From DATBLE01 sp963837265 (GTDB lineage: Bacteria > Actinomycetota > Thermoleophilia > Gaiellales > Gaiellaceae): a stretch of DNA of 64,000 bases. The notes under the pieces were generated by a model. The model searched no databases. It had not been told where the DNA came from and saw nothing but the letters and a program-made list of their open reading frames with translations. The stretch spans positions 186,001 to 250,000 of the forward strand of contig CAWIMQ010000004.1 of NCBI GenBank assembly GCA_963837265.1. The letters run 5' to 3'. The stretch's first letter is position 1. Each line of letters begins with the position of its first letter. Both the position numbers and the translations under genes were made by a program. Below, in pieces: positions 32,279 to 41,091 of the stretch.

Positions 32279-33016
32279 GTGAGCGGCGAGCGGAAGGCGG
32301 TCGTCACCGGCGCGGCCAGCGGGATCGGCCGCGCGACGGCGGAGCGGCTGCTGCGCGAGGACGTCTCCGTGCTCGCGGTCGACCTCGACGGCCCGCGCCT
32401 CGCCGACCTCGCGGAAGCCGGCGCGGACGTGCTCGTCGCCGATCTCGCCTCGCCGGCGGAACGCGAGCGGGTGGTCGAGGCCGCGGGCGAAGCGGACTGG
32501 CTCGTCAACGCCGCGGGGATCATCCGCCTGAAGCCGATCCTCGACGTCACCCTCGAGGACTGGCGCGAGACCTTCGCCGTCAATGCCGAGTCGACCTTCT
32601 TCCTCTGCCAGCGGATCGGCCCGCGCCTTCGTGAGGGCGGAGCGATCGTCAACCTCTCGTCGAGCTCGGCGAAGCTGTCGACGACCACCGAGGCGTGCGT
32701 CTATGCAGCGTCGAAGACGGCCATCCTCTCGGTCACGCGCTCCTTCGCCTACGCGCTCGCGCCCCGGGTCCGGGTGAACGCGATCTGCCCCGGGATCGTC
32801 GACACGCCGATGCAGGATCGGGTGCTCGACGAGGTCTCGGCCATCCGCGGAGTCGCGCGGGAGGAGCTCGAGGCAGCGCGGACGCGCACGGTCCCGCTGG
32901 GCCGCGCCTCGTCGGCGGACGAGTGTGCGGCGCTGATCTGGTTCCTGCTCTCGGAGGCGTCGATCTACATGACCGGCCAGGCAGTCAACTGGACAGGAGG
33001 GATGGTGACGTGGTAG
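32279..33016 (+). CDS. SDR-family sugar dehydrogenase candidate
   Basis: This 245-residue SDR has G-A-A-S-G-I-G near 12, V-N-A-A-G-I near 76, catalytic Ser in L-S-S-S-S near 126 and Y-A-A-S-K near 142. The cofactor loop A-V-D-L-D-G points to NAD+. The GTG at 32279 has GGGGA about six bases upstream. It overlaps the lactonase gene, whose product would use a sugar lactone made by this dehydrogenase, the usual first two steps of non-phosphorylative sugar oxidation. It resembles the SDR at 43128-43889, including the shared P-G-I-V-D-T-P-M-Q segment. Confidence 0.88.
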   Translation: MSGERKAVVTGAASGIGRATAERLLREDVSVLAVDLDGPRLADLAEAGADVLVADLASPAERERVVEAAGEADWLVNAAGIIRLKPILDVTLEDWRETFAVNAESTFFLCQRIGPRLREGGAIVNLSSSSAKLSTTTEACVYAASKTAILSVTRSFAYALAPRVRVNAICPGIVDTPMQDRVLDEVSAIRGVAREELEAARTRTVPLGRASSADECAALIWFLLSEASIYMTGQAVNWTGGMVTW

Positions 33017-33888
33017 CAGCAGAGATCGAAGTCGTCGCCGAGGGCCTCGGGCATCCGGAGGGCCCGGACGTGCTGCCCGACGGGCGCGTCGTCTTCGCGA
33101 ACACCTACAGGAGCGAGGCGAGCGTCTGGGAGGCCGGTCGTGGCGTGTCGACGTACGCGTACACGGGCGGAGGGCCGAACGCGTGCATGCTCGGCTCCGA
33201 CGGCTACGTGTACATCACCCAATGTCCCACGGTCGGAGCATGGGTCGCGCCCGACCACCGGCCGCCGTCGATCCAGCGTGCCGCCCCGGACGGCACGGTC
33301 GAGATCGTCGCCACCGAGATCGGCGGGCTCTCGTTCACCGCCCCGAACGATCTCACGTTCGGCCCTGACGGGCGACTCTACTTCACCGACTCCGGCGACT
33401 GGGACCCCGAGTCCAGGCCGCACCGCGGCTACATCTTCGCCCTCGACCCGAGCGGGAAGGGCGAGGTGCTGGCCGAGCTCGAGCCCGTCTACCCGAACGG
33501 GATCGTCGCCGAGCCGGACGGCGGCGTCGTCTGGGTCGAGTCGTACACGCTGATGGTGCGCCGCCGGCGGCCCGACGGGGTGATCGAGGACGTCTGCCGG
33601 CTCCCGGAGGGCCACATCCCGGACGGGTTCAAGATCGCGACGAACGGCGACTTCTGGATCACCGCCTTCAGCTCGGGGTGCGTCGACGTCGTCAGCCGTG
33701 ACGGCGACCTGCGCGAGCCGCTCCGGCTCGACGGCGTGCCGCTGAACTGCGTCTTCGACGGAGAGGGCAACCTGTTCGTCTGCGACTTCGGCACGGCGGA
33801 CACGTCCGGCGCGAGCATGGGCGGCCGGCTGCTCCGGATCGCCGTCGGCGAGCAGGGGATGCCGCTCTTCCGCGGGGCGATCGGCTGA
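33010..33888 (+). CDS. SMP-30/gluconolactonase-family sugar lactonase
   Basis: This 292-residue six-bladed beta-propeller has a Glu metal ligand in H-P-E-G-P-D near 15, Asn in A-P-N-D-L-T near 113, D-S near 126, N in P-Y/P-N-G near 160 and Asp in I-P-D-G-F-K near 206, the usual Ca2+/Zn2+ site of sugar lactonases. It hydrolyses aldonolactones to aldonic acids. The GTG at 33010 overlaps the SDR gene by seven bases, and its stop overlaps the next ATG (TGATG), so the three genes are tightly coupled. Confidence 0.9.
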   Translation: MVAAEIEVVAEGLGHPEGPDVLPDGRVVFANTYRSEASVWEAGRGVSTYAYTGGGPNACMLGSDGYVYITQCPTVGAWVAPDHRPPSIQRAAPDGTVEIVATEIGGLSFTAPNDLTFGPDGRLYFTDSGDWDPESRPHRGYIFALDPSGKGEVLAELEPVYPNGIVAEPDGGVVWVESYTLMVRRRRPDGVIEDVCRLPEGHIPDGFKIATNGDFWITAFSSGCVDVVSRDGDLREPLRLDGVPLNCVFDGEGNLFVCDFGTADTSGASMGGRLLRIAVGEQGMPLFRGAIG

Positions 33889-35024
33889 TGCTGATCGAGT
33901 CGGTCGAGGCGATCCCGGTCAGCTACCCGGAGCCGAACGACTTCAACGCCCTCCGCCACCTCTGCCTCGTCAAGCTGACGGCTGACGACGGCCGGGTCGG
34001 GTGGGGCGAGTCGATCACGCAGTTCCCCGAGGCCTCGTTCGCCGCGAAGGCGATCGTCGAGGGGATGGCGCCGAACGTCGTCGGCCGCAGCCCGGTCGAC
34101 AACGACGCGATCTGGCGGGCGCTCAAGGAGCAGGCGTGGTGGTACGGCTACGGCGGCGGGATCGCCGCCTACGCGATCGCCGCGATCGACATCGCGCTCT
34201 GGGACCTGAAGGGGAAGGCCCTCGGCTGCAGCGTCCTCGACCTGCTGGGCGGCCCGGTGCACGAGCGCCTGCCGGCGATCGCGTGCTGCCACGCCCACGA
34301 GGAGTCGATCCCGGCGATGGCCGAGGAAGCGGCCGGCTGGCTCGCGGACGGGCTCCAGGGCCTGAAGGTCGGGTTCGGCAAGCGGGGCAACGCCCGGCTC
34401 GGGTACGAGCACGACCGCGACGTCGCGTACGTCAGGGCGGTCCGCGAGGCGGTCGGGCCCGGCAAGATGCTGATGATCGACCTCGGCTACGCGATCAAGT
34501 GGGACGTGGCGACCGCGGTCGAGCGCACGCGCGCCTTCGAAGAGCACGGCCTGACGTGGATCGAGGAGCCGCTCGGGGCCTGGGACCCGGAGGGGTACGC
34601 CACCCTGCGCTCGAAGACGACGACGCGGATCGCCTACGGCGAGCGGGAGTGGACGGTCGAGGGCTTCCAGCGCGTCCTCGACACGGGCACGGTCGACGTC
34701 GTCGGGTGCGACCCGGGCCGGGCCGAGGGGATCAGCGGCTTCAGGCGCGTGACGCAGCGAGTCGAGGCTGCCCGGCGGCAGGCGAACGCCCACGCCTGGT
34801 CGTCGGCGATCGTCAGCGCGGCGAGCCTCGCCGTCTCCTTCAGCTCGCCGGCGTGCAAGCTCTTCGAGCTCAAGCCGCTGCGCAACCCGATGCAGCACGA
34901 GCTGGTCGCCGAGCCGTTCGAGCACCTCGACGGCTGGATGCTGCCGCCCGGCGGCCCGGGCCTCGGGATCGAGGTGATCGAGGAGGTCGTGGAGGGATTC
35001 CGGAGCGAGAAGGTGCTGGCCTGA
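33888..35024 (+). CDS. Enolase-superfamily acid-sugar dehydratase (mandelate racemase-like)
   Basis: This 378-residue protein has a capping domain to about 125 and a barrel with L-K-V-G-F-G-K-R-G near 160 (catalytic Lys), metal ligands in M-I-D-L-G near 198, W-I-E-E-P-L near 226 and Y-G-E-R-E near 252, and the His of N-A-H-A-W-S-S near 301. Such enzymes dehydrate aldonic acids (galactonate, fuconate, rhamnonate types) to 2-keto-3-deoxy acids. It is paralogous to 39125-40255 and shares its S-Y-P-E-P-N-D opening. Substrate unknown, but the order SDR, lactonase, dehydratase fits a complete three-step path. Confidence 0.88.
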   Translation: MLIESVEAIPVSYPEPNDFNALRHLCLVKLTADDGRVGWGESITQFPEASFAAKAIVEGMAPNVVGRSPVDNDAIWRALKEQAWWYGYGGGIAAYAIAAIDIALWDLKGKALGCSVLDLLGGPVHERLPAIACCHAHEESIPAMAEEAAGWLADGLQGLKVGFGKRGNARLGYEHDRDVAYVRAVREAVGPGKMLMIDLGYAIKWDVATAVERTRAFEEHGLTWIEEPLGAWDPEGYATLRSKTTTRIAYGEREWTVEGFQRVLDTGTVDVVGCDPGRAEGISGFRRVTQRVEAARRQANAHAWSSAIVSAASLAVSFSSPACKLFELKPLRNPMQHELVAEPFEHLDGWMLPPGGPGLGIEVIEEVVEGFRSEKVLA

Positions 35025-35032
35025 TCGGGGCG

Positions 35033-35056
35033 CAAATCGTTTCCGGTACCGATTTG
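35033..35056. promoter_or_regulatory. Double LacI-type operator overlapping the ABC promoter
   Basis: CAAATCG (35033-35039) and CGATTTG (35050-35056) form an inverted repeat around TTTCCGGTAC. It contains two overlapping imperfect copies of the operator, centred near 35038 and 35050. The right arm overlaps the -35 box of the promoter at 35054-35082. Confidence 0.65.
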
Positions 35057-35082
35057 ACTGTCCCTGGCCCGGGGTTCATACT
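35054..35082 (+). promoter_or_regulatory. Promoter of the second sugar ABC operon
   Basis: TTGACT (35054-35059) and CATACT (35077-35082) are separated by 17 bases. The operator overlaps the -35 region here, unlike the other sites, which follow the -10 box. Confidence 0.72.
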
Positions 35083-35166
35083 CGGCTCGGTCCGGGCCCT
35101 TGCCGAATCAACAGCCTGCGAGCGCCGGGCGGCGCAGGCCGGATCAGGCTCCAGGAAGGAGGAGGA

Positions 35167-36303
35167 ATGAGGAACCGAGCAGCGCCTAGCCGGAAGCCGA
35201 GTCCGAGCCGGAGGCGGCGGACGGTCGCGGTGGTGTCCCTCGCAGCGCTCGCAGCGCTCGTCCTCGCGGCGGTCGGCGGGGCGGCGGGGCCGCCGTGGAC
35301 GGTCAAGCTCCGGCACGGGGGCACGTTCACGCTCGCGAAGTCGATTCAGGACAAGGTGAAGAAGCACCAGGCGATCAACTACGTCTTCTCGTACGGATCC
35401 TGCTCGATCCAGGGTTTCTCGGAGCAGTACCAGGCCGGCTACGACGCCTCCCTGCCGGCGGCGAGCAAGATCTATCCGGTCAAGGGGACGAGGCTCTGTC
35501 CCCCGCAGACGCAGCAGGACGTGAACACGCAGATCAACCAGATCCAGGCGCGCCTCAACGTCAACCAGGTCGACTGTCTCTCGATCGAGCCGCAGGCGAG
35601 CACGACGATGCAGCCGCTCGTCGAGGCAGTCCTGAAGAAGGGCATCCCGGTCTTCACGGTCGGGCTGAGCACCTTCGGCAACGAGCTCACGAACTTCACC
35701 CAGGTTCCGCTGAAGGAGGGCATGACCGCGGCCGCGACGGTCGTGGCGTACATGAAGGCGCATCACCTGAAGTTCAAGTCGTTCGCCGTCTCCGGCGGTG
35801 ACCCGACGCAGTACTGGGCTCAGAACCGCGCCAAGGGCTTCCGGCTGGGGATCATGAAGGCGATTCCGGGCGCGAAGTTCGTCACGACCGAGAAGAACAT
35901 GCTGAACACGACGTACGACCCCGGAAAGACGTACGACGCGTTCAAGGCGTTCCTGTCCGGCGCGGGGAAGAACGTCGACGTGATCGAGAACGTCGACATC
36001 GGCGCCGGGTTCGCCGCGCAGGCGATCAAGGACAAGGGGCGGGCCGGGAAGGCGTTCAGCCTCGGCTGGAACGTGATCCCGAACGAGATCGCGGCGCTGA
36101 AGAACGGCACCCAGATCGCGCTCTTCGATCAGAACTGGCCGCAGCAGGCGGCGTTCGGCGCGATCGCGTGCGCGACCTTCATGAAGACCGGCAAGGTGCT
36201 TCCCAACACGCAGAAGCTGACGGTCATCACCAAGGCGAACCTCAAGCAGGCCCAGGCGAAGCTCGCCGACATCAAGACCTACGCACTCACCGGGTTGCCC
36301 TAA
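35167..36303 (+). CDS. Sugar ABC transporter substrate-binding protein (CUT2 type)
   Basis: This 378-residue exported binding protein has a basic N-terminus (R-R-R-R near 16) and a hydrophobic core with cleavage expected after A-A-V-G-G-A-A. There is no lipobox cysteine. The fold is of the ribose/rhamnose-binding type: V-D-C-L-S-I-E-P-Q-A near 136, G-I-P-V-F-T-V-G near 160, F-A-V-S-G-G-D-P near 198 and A-L-F-D-Q-N-W-P-Q-Q near 318. It differs clearly from the other two binding proteins in the window and probably binds another sugar. A GGAGGAGG ribosome site is just before the ATG. The 30-base palindrome after it may raise its expression relative to the permease. Confidence 0.9.
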   Translation: MRNRAAPSRKPSPSRRRRTVAVVSLAALAALVLAAVGGAAGPPWTVKLRHGGTFTLAKSIQDKVKKHQAINYVFSYGSCSIQGFSEQYQAGYDASLPAASKIYPVKGTRLCPPQTQQDVNTQINQIQARLNVNQVDCLSIEPQASTTMQPLVEAVLKKGIPVFTVGLSTFGNELTNFTQVPLKEGMTAAATVVAYMKAHHLKFKSFAVSGGDPTQYWAQNRAKGFRLGIMKAIPGAKFVTTEKNMLNTTYDPGKTYDAFKAFLSGAGKNVDVIENVDIGAGFAAQAIKDKGRAGKAFSLGWNVIPNEIAALKNGTQIALFDQNWPQQAAFGAIACATFMKTGKVLPNTQKLTVITKANLKQAQAKLADIKTYALTGLP

Positions 36304-36324
36304 GCAGCTCCCATGACAAGGCGT

Positions 36325-36354
36325 CGTCAGGGGCGGCCCGGGCCGCCCCTGACG
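36325..36354. terminator. Perfect 30-base palindrome, attenuator or mRNA-stabilising hairpin
   Basis: CGTCAGGGGCGGCCC is followed directly by its reverse complement GGGCCGCCCCTGACG. It lies 22 bases after the binding-protein stop and 12 before the permease ATG. Such hairpins after binding-protein genes often protect the 3' end or cause partial termination so that the binding protein is made in excess. Confidence 0.65.
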
Positions 36355-36366
36355 GGTCGCGTCGAG

Positions 36367-37413
36367 ATGACGAACCTCTCGGAAGACGTCGCCCCCGCCC
36401 TGACCGGCCCGCCGGTCGGGCGGAATCGTTTCGCCTGGGCGCGGAGCACGCTCGCCCGCCTCGGGGGCGTGACGCTCGCCGTCGTGATCGTCGGCGCGTA
36501 CTTCAGCGTCCGCACGCACGGAGACCTGCTCGTGACCGCCAACCTGCTGGGGATCCTCCGCGGGCTGAGCACGATCGCGATCATGGGATTCGGGCTCACG
36601 GCGGTGATCATCACCGGCGAGATCGACCTCTCCTTCGCCGCCGTCTACGGCCTCAGCACCAACATCGTCTCCGTGCTGTGGATCACGCACGGCGTGCCCG
36701 TGTACCTGGCGATCGTGATCGCGTTCCTCGCAGCGACCGTCGTCGGTGCCTTCAACGCCTTCTTCACGGCGGTCGTGAAGATCCCGTCGTTCATCGCGAC
36801 ACTCGGCTCCAGCACGCTCGTCTTCGGGTTCACGCTCTACATCGGGCAGACCCAGAACCTGAGCTACCAGTATCCGCCGATCGGCCACACCGTCCCCAGC
36901 GGCGAGGCGAGCTTCTTCAAGAACCTCGGCAACTCGGCGCTGCCGGGGAACTTCCCGGAGCAGGGCCTCTGGACCGTCGCGCTGCTCGTGGTGTTCGCCT
37001 TCGTGCTCGGCCGCACGCTCTTCGGCTTCCGGCTGAAGGCGATCGGCGGCAGCCGCTCTGCGGCGGAGATCGTCCGGCTCCCGATCACCCGCTACGTGTT
37101 CCTCGCCTTCGTGATCTCCGCCTGCACGGCCTGCCTGGCCGGGCTCCTCGACTTCTCGTTCGTCGGCACGGCAGGCCCCAACGACGGGCAGACATATCTC
37201 TTCCCGGTGTTCGCGGCGGTGATCATCGGCGGCGCGAGCCTCGCCGGCGGGAAGGGAGGCGCCGTCGGCACGGTGACCGGCGCGCTGCTCCTCGCCGTCC
37301 TCGCCAACGGCTTCGCCCTGATCGCGGCCGGCCCCTTCGCGCAGCAGCTCCTCCTCGGGACCGTGACGGTCGGCGCGGTCGTGATCGACAGGCTGACCAG
37401 CAAGCGCGCCTGA
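36367..37413 (+). CDS. Sugar ABC transporter permease (CUT2 family)
   Basis: This 348-residue membrane protein has about nine or ten helices. It has the family loop A-V-I-I-G-G-A-S-L-A-G-G-K-G-G near 285 and I-T-G-E-I-D-L-S-F near 79. The ATG at 36367 is preferred over one at 36313, because the earlier start would put the 30-base palindrome inside the coding region. It is followed one base later by the ATPase gene. It is less similar to the other two permeases than they are to each other. Confidence 0.9.
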   Translation: MTNLSEDVAPALTGPPVGRNRFAWARSTLARLGGVTLAVVIVGAYFSVRTHGDLLVTANLLGILRGLSTIAIMGFGLTAVIITGEIDLSFAAVYGLSTNIVSVLWITHGVPVYLAIVIAFLAATVVGAFNAFFTAVVKIPSFIATLGSSTLVFGFTLYIGQTQNLSYQYPPIGHTVPSGEASFFKNLGNSALPGNFPEQGLWTVALLVVFAFVLGRTLFGFRLKAIGGSRSAAEIVRLPITRYVFLAFVISACTACLAGLLDFSFVGTAGPNDGQTYLFPVFAAVIIGGASLAGGKGGAVGTVTGALLLAVLANGFALIAAGPFAQQLLLGTVTVGAVVIDRLTSKRA

Positions 37414-37414
37414 G

Positions 37415-38926
37415 ATGAGCGAGGAACGTGTCGGCGTTCAGATCCGCGGCCTGCGGAAGCGCTACGGCGACACGGTCGCCCTCAACGGGCTCGACCTCGA
37501 CGCGCATCCGGGCGAGATCCTCGGCATCGCGGGCCCGAACGGCGCAGGCAAGAGCACGATGGTGAAGATCCTCGCCGGAGAGGTCGACCGGGACGAGGGC
37601 GAGATCGTCGTCGACGGGGACCCGTGGTCGACGGACTACGGCTCTCACCGCGTGGCGGTCGTGCACCAGGAGCCGCAGTTCTTCCCGAACCTGACCGTCG
37701 GGGAGAACGTCTTGGCCGGGCAGGAGCGGAGCGGCTGGCGCTGGCCGAAGATCGGCGAGACGCACCGTGCCCTGCTCGAGGAGCTCGGGATCGAGAGCCT
37801 TCGCGACATACCGCTCGGCCAGCTCGGCCTCGCCGCCCATCAGCGCACGGAGATCACCCGCGCGCTTGCGCGCAATGCGCGGGTGATGCTGTTCGACGAG
37901 CCGAACTCGGCGCTCACGCCGGACGAGTCGGCGGACTTCTTCCGCCTGATCCGGCAGCTCGCCGACAACGGCCGGGTGGTCCTGCTCATCTCGCACCGGC
38001 TCACCGAGCTCGCGGCCAACTCCGACCACGTCGCCGTGATCATCGACGGGCGCTGCGTCCGGCTGCTCGAGGGGTCGGAGCTGACCGCCGAGAACGTCGC
38101 CGAGACGCTCGTCCAGGGGCTCGAGGCGACGGCGGCCGAGGGGCAGACCTCGAACGGCACGGGCTCCCTCGACGTGAACGGCTTGGAGCTCGTCGACCTC
38201 ACCGACCACGCGCGTGCCTTCCGGGAGCTCGACCTCGGGGTTCCGAAGGGAGCCGTCACCGCCCTGATCGGCGTCGAGGGATCAGGCGCGCGTGAGATCG
38301 TGCAGGCCTGCGGAGGCCTGCGGCGCGTTCAGGGACGGATCCTCGTCGACGGGAGCCCCGTGCGGCCCGGACGGCTCCGCAGGCACGTGAGCTTCGTCGC
38401 CGCGGACCGCGCGGCAGGCCTCTTCGGCAACCTGAGCGTCGGCGAGAACCTCCTGATCCGGCTCGACCGCGAGATCTCGCGCGGCCCGCTCGGCCTCCGC
38501 CGGCGAAGGATGCGAGTGCTGGCAGAGGAGCTGCGGGCGAATTTCCAGATCAAGTCGGCGGGAATCGACATGGGCATCCGCTCGCTCAGCGGCGGGAACC
38601 AGCAGAAGGTTGCGATCGCCGCCGCGGTCGGAAGCAGGCCCCGTGTTCTCGCTCTCGAGGAGCCCACGCGCGGCGTCGACATCGCCAGCAAGGCCGAGAT
38701 CTACAACATCCTGCGTCGCTTCGCCGCGGAGGGCGGCACCGTGCTGCTCTTCTGCACGGAGATCCCCGAGGTGTACGAGGCGGCCGACCGCCTGTGCGTC
38801 GTCTCGGGCGGCCGGCTCTCGGAGCCGCTCGACGTCTCGGCGTTCCCCAACATCGAGACGCTCGCGAAGGCGGTCGCGAGCCTCGAGACCCACGCCTCCC
38901 CCACGCCCGGCGACGCCGGCCCGTGA
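37415..38926 (+). CDS. Sugar ABC transporter ATP-binding protein (RbsA type)
   Basis: This 503-residue protein has two ABC domains. The first has Walker A G-P-N-G-A-G-K-S-T near 43 and M-L-F-D-E-P-N-S-A-L, with L-G-L-A-A-H-Q in place of the signature. The second has G-V-E-G-S-G-A, L-S-G-G-N-Q-Q-K and L-E-E-P-T-R-G-V-D. As usual for this family, one site looks less canonical. It is the last gene of the operon with the binding protein and permease. The promoter of the next unit lies after it. Confidence 0.92.
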   Translation: MSEERVGVQIRGLRKRYGDTVALNGLDLDAHPGEILGIAGPNGAGKSTMVKILAGEVDRDEGEIVVDGDPWSTDYGSHRVAVVHQEPQFFPNLTVGENVLAGQERSGWRWPKIGETHRALLEELGIESLRDIPLGQLGLAAHQRTEITRALARNARVMLFDEPNSALTPDESADFFRLIRQLADNGRVVLLISHRLTELAANSDHVAVIIDGRCVRLLEGSELTAENVAETLVQGLEATAAEGQTSNGTGSLDVNGLELVDLTDHARAFRELDLGVPKGAVTALIGVEGSGAREIVQACGGLRRVQGRILVDGSPVRPGRLRRHVSFVAADRAAGLFGNLSVGENLLIRLDREISRGPLGLRRRRMRVLAEELRANFQIKSAGIDMGIRSLSGGNQQKVAIAAAVGSRPRVLALEEPTRGVDIASKAEIYNILRRFAAEGGTVLLFCTEIPEVYEAADRLCVVSGGRLSEPLDVSAFPNIETLAKAVASLETHASPTPGDAGP

Positions 38927-39022
38927 AGGCCCCGGCCCGGCCGGCGTCCGCAGCCTCGTGCCGGCGAGCCTCCGGCGGGCCGGCCCCGGCTCGGTCGGCG
39001 GGCGGCACCGGGAGGCTCCCGG

Positions 39023-39051
39023 TTGACGCCGGGTTGCCGGCGTTGTAGGGT
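39023..39051 (+). promoter_or_regulatory. Promoter of the dehydratase-SDR unit
   Basis: TTGACG (39023-39028) and TAGGGT (39046-39051) are 17 bases apart, and a LacI-type operator begins four bases after the -10 box. Confidence 0.75.
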
Positions 39052-39054
39052 CGG

Positions 39055-39070
39055 CTGGTATCGGTTCCAG
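39055..39070. promoter_or_regulatory. LacI-type operator, 39125 operon
   Basis: CTGGTATCGGTTCCAG is a palindrome of the window consensus with arms CTGG/CCAG. It covers the expected transcription start of the promoter directly upstream. Confidence 0.82.
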
Positions 39071-39124
39071 CGTTGCCAGCGGCTCGGGACGCGGCGGCGC
39101 GCCGGACAGGAAGGAAAGACGTGG

Positions 39125-40255
39125 ATGGCCCGTATCGCCGGCATCACGCCGTTTGCGGTCTCCTATCCGGAGCCGAACGACAACGGCAACACCCGCTACC
39201 TGGTCTTCGTCCGGGCCGAGGCGGACGACGGCACCACCGGCTGGGGCGAGGCGATCACGCAGTTCCCGGGCTCGACGAGGGCGGCGGTCAGTCTCGTCGA
39301 GGAGATGGCCGACCTCGTCGTCGGACGCGACCCGATGGAGAACGTCGACGTCTGGCGGAGGATCAAGGCCCACACCTGGTGGTACGGGTACAGGGGCGGC
39401 GTCGCCGCGTTCGCCCTGTCCGCGATCGACATCGCCCTCTGGGACCTGAAGGGCAAGCTGCTCGGCCAGCCGCTCGTCAACCTGCTCGGCGGGGCCCACC
39501 GCGAGCGGCTGCCGGTGATCGCCTCGACGCACGCGTTCAACGCCTCGATCGAGTACGAGGCCGAGCGCCACGGCCGGTACGTGCGCGAGCAGGGTTTCCA
39601 GGGCGTCAAGATCGGAATGGGCAAGCGCGGCGAGGCACGGCTCGGCTACGAGGTCGGGCGCGACGTCGAGTTCGTCCGCCTGCTGCGCGAGGCGATCGGG
39701 CCCGACGCCATGCTGATGATGGACCGGGGACAGTCCTTGCCGTGGACGGTCGCGGACGCGATCCGACGCACGAACGCCTTCGAGGAGCACGGCCTGACCT
39801 GGATCGAGGAGCCGCTCGAGCCGTCCGACGCCAGGGGGTTTCGCGTGCTCCGGCAGCACTGCAAGACGCTCATCGCCACCGGCGAGCGCGAGTGGGAGCC
39901 GCGCGGGTTCAAGGAGTTCGTCGAGAGCGGCATCGTGGACGTCGTCGGCTGCGACATCGGCCGGGCCGAGGGGATCACCGGGACGCTGAAGGTGATGGAG
40001 GTGGTCGAGGCGAACGACGTCTGGTTCAACTCGCACGCGTGGTCGAGCGCGGTGAACACGGCCGCGTCGATCGCCCTGTCGGCGATCACCCCGCGCTGCC
40101 TGCTCCAGGAGCTGAAGCCCGATCCGAACCCGATGCAGCACGAGCTCGTGGACGAGCCCTTCGAGCAGCGGGAAGGGTTCATCGACGTGCCTCGCCGGCC
40201 GGGGCTCGGCGTCGAGCCGAAGGAGAGCATCCTCCGCAAGTACGCGCTCGAGTGA
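39125..40255 (+). CDS. Enolase-superfamily acid-sugar dehydratase (mandelate racemase-like)
   Basis: This 376-residue protein is a paralogue of 33888-35024, with the same layout: S-Y-P-E-P-N-D opening, K-I-G-M-G-K-R-G near 162 with the catalytic Lys, metal ligands in M-M-D-R-G near 198, W-I-E-E-P-L near 226 and T-G-E-R-E near 252, and N-S-H-A-W-S-S near 302. The ATG at 39125 has AAGGAAAG upstream. The two enzymes differ in the active-site lid region and would serve different acid sugars or epimers. Its stop overlaps the following SDR start (GTGA). Confidence 0.88.
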   Translation: MARIAGITPFAVSYPEPNDNGNTRYLVFVRAEADDGTTGWGEAITQFPGSTRAAVSLVEEMADLVVGRDPMENVDVWRRIKAHTWWYGYRGGVAAFALSAIDIALWDLKGKLLGQPLVNLLGGAHRERLPVIASTHAFNASIEYEAERHGRYVREQGFQGVKIGMGKRGEARLGYEVGRDVEFVRLLREAIGPDAMLMMDRGQSLPWTVADAIRRTNAFEEHGLTWIEEPLEPSDARGFRVLRQHCKTLIATGEREWEPRGFKEFVESGIVDVVGCDIGRAEGITGTLKVMEVVEANDVWFNSHAWSSAVNTAASIALSAITPRCLLQELKPDPNPMQHELVDEPFEQREGFIDVPRRPGLGVEPKESILRKYALE

Positions 40256-40989
40256 GCCGGACCGTCGTCGTCACCGGCGGGGCCCGCGGGATCGGGGACG
40301 CGATCGTCGCCTCGTTCCTCGAGGCCGGGGACGAGGCCGTCTCGCTCGACGTGATCGACTGCGATCGCCGACGCGACGGGTGCCGCTACCTCGCCTGCGA
40401 CGTCACCGACCCCGAGAGCGTTCGCTCCGCGTTCGGGGCGCTCGACCGGGTCGACGTCCTCGTCAACAACGCCGGCATCCAGCGGGTCGGGCTGATCGGC
40501 GAGCTTTCGTACGACGACTGGCAGGCGGTTCTCGCCACGCACCTCACCGGCGCGTTCCTCTGCGACTCGCAGGCGGTGCCGAAGATGCGCGCGCAGGGCT
40601 CCGGCGCGATCGTGCACATCGCGTCGACGGCGGCGGTCGTCGGCCTGCCCGGGCGGGCCCCCTACTCGGCGGCCAAGGCGGCTCTCGGTGCCCTGACGCG
40701 GGTGATGGCCGTGGAGCTCGCGCCGCTCGCGATCCGGGTCAACGCCGTCGCTCCCGGCTTCACGCGGACCCCGCTCGTCCAGCAGGCGCTGGACGAGGGC
40801 TACCTGCAGGAGGACTGGATGGTCGCGCGCGTGCCGATGGGCAGGCTCGCTCGACCGGACGAGATCGCCCGGGTCGTTCGGTTCCTCGCATCCGACGACG
40901 CGTCGTTCGTGACCGGTCAGGTCGTGGTCGCCGACGGTGGCTGGACGGTGCAGGGAATCGGCGAAGCGCCGGGCTGGCTCGGCTCCTAG
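40252..40989 (+). CDS. SDR-family oxidoreductase
   Basis: This 245-residue SDR has G-G-A-R-G-I-G near 9, N-N-A-G-I-Q near 73, catalytic Ser in I-A-S-T-A near 123 and Y-S-A-A-K near 137. The Asp in S-L-D-V-I-D favours NAD+. It ends in the common D-D-A-S-F-V-T-G-Q-V-V-V-A-D-G-G-W segment. It may oxidise the hydroxyl of a sugar acid or its keto-deoxy product after the dehydratase. The start overlaps the previous gene. Confidence 0.88.
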   Translation: MSRTVVVTGGARGIGDAIVASFLEAGDEAVSLDVIDCDRRRDGCRYLACDVTDPESVRSAFGALDRVDVLVNNAGIQRVGLIGELSYDDWQAVLATHLTGAFLCDSQAVPKMRAQGSGAIVHIASTAAVVGLPGRAPYSAAKAALGALTRVMAVELAPLAIRVNAVAPGFTRTPLVQQALDEGYLQEDWMVARVPMGRLARPDEIARVVRFLASDDASFVTGQVVVADGGWTVQGIGEAPGWLGS

Positions 40990-41091
40990 CCCGGGCAGGC
41001 GACCACCCGAAGCGGTCGTGGGCGGCCCCCATCGCCGATCCGTTGAAAGCACCGATGCCGGCGACGAGCGCCCGGGTGATGCTGGGAGGGC

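Noticed and set aside
36420..36440. Operator-like CGGAATCGTTTCGCC near the permease start
   Set aside because: It lies inside the coding region, lacks the CCAG arm and has no promoter near it.
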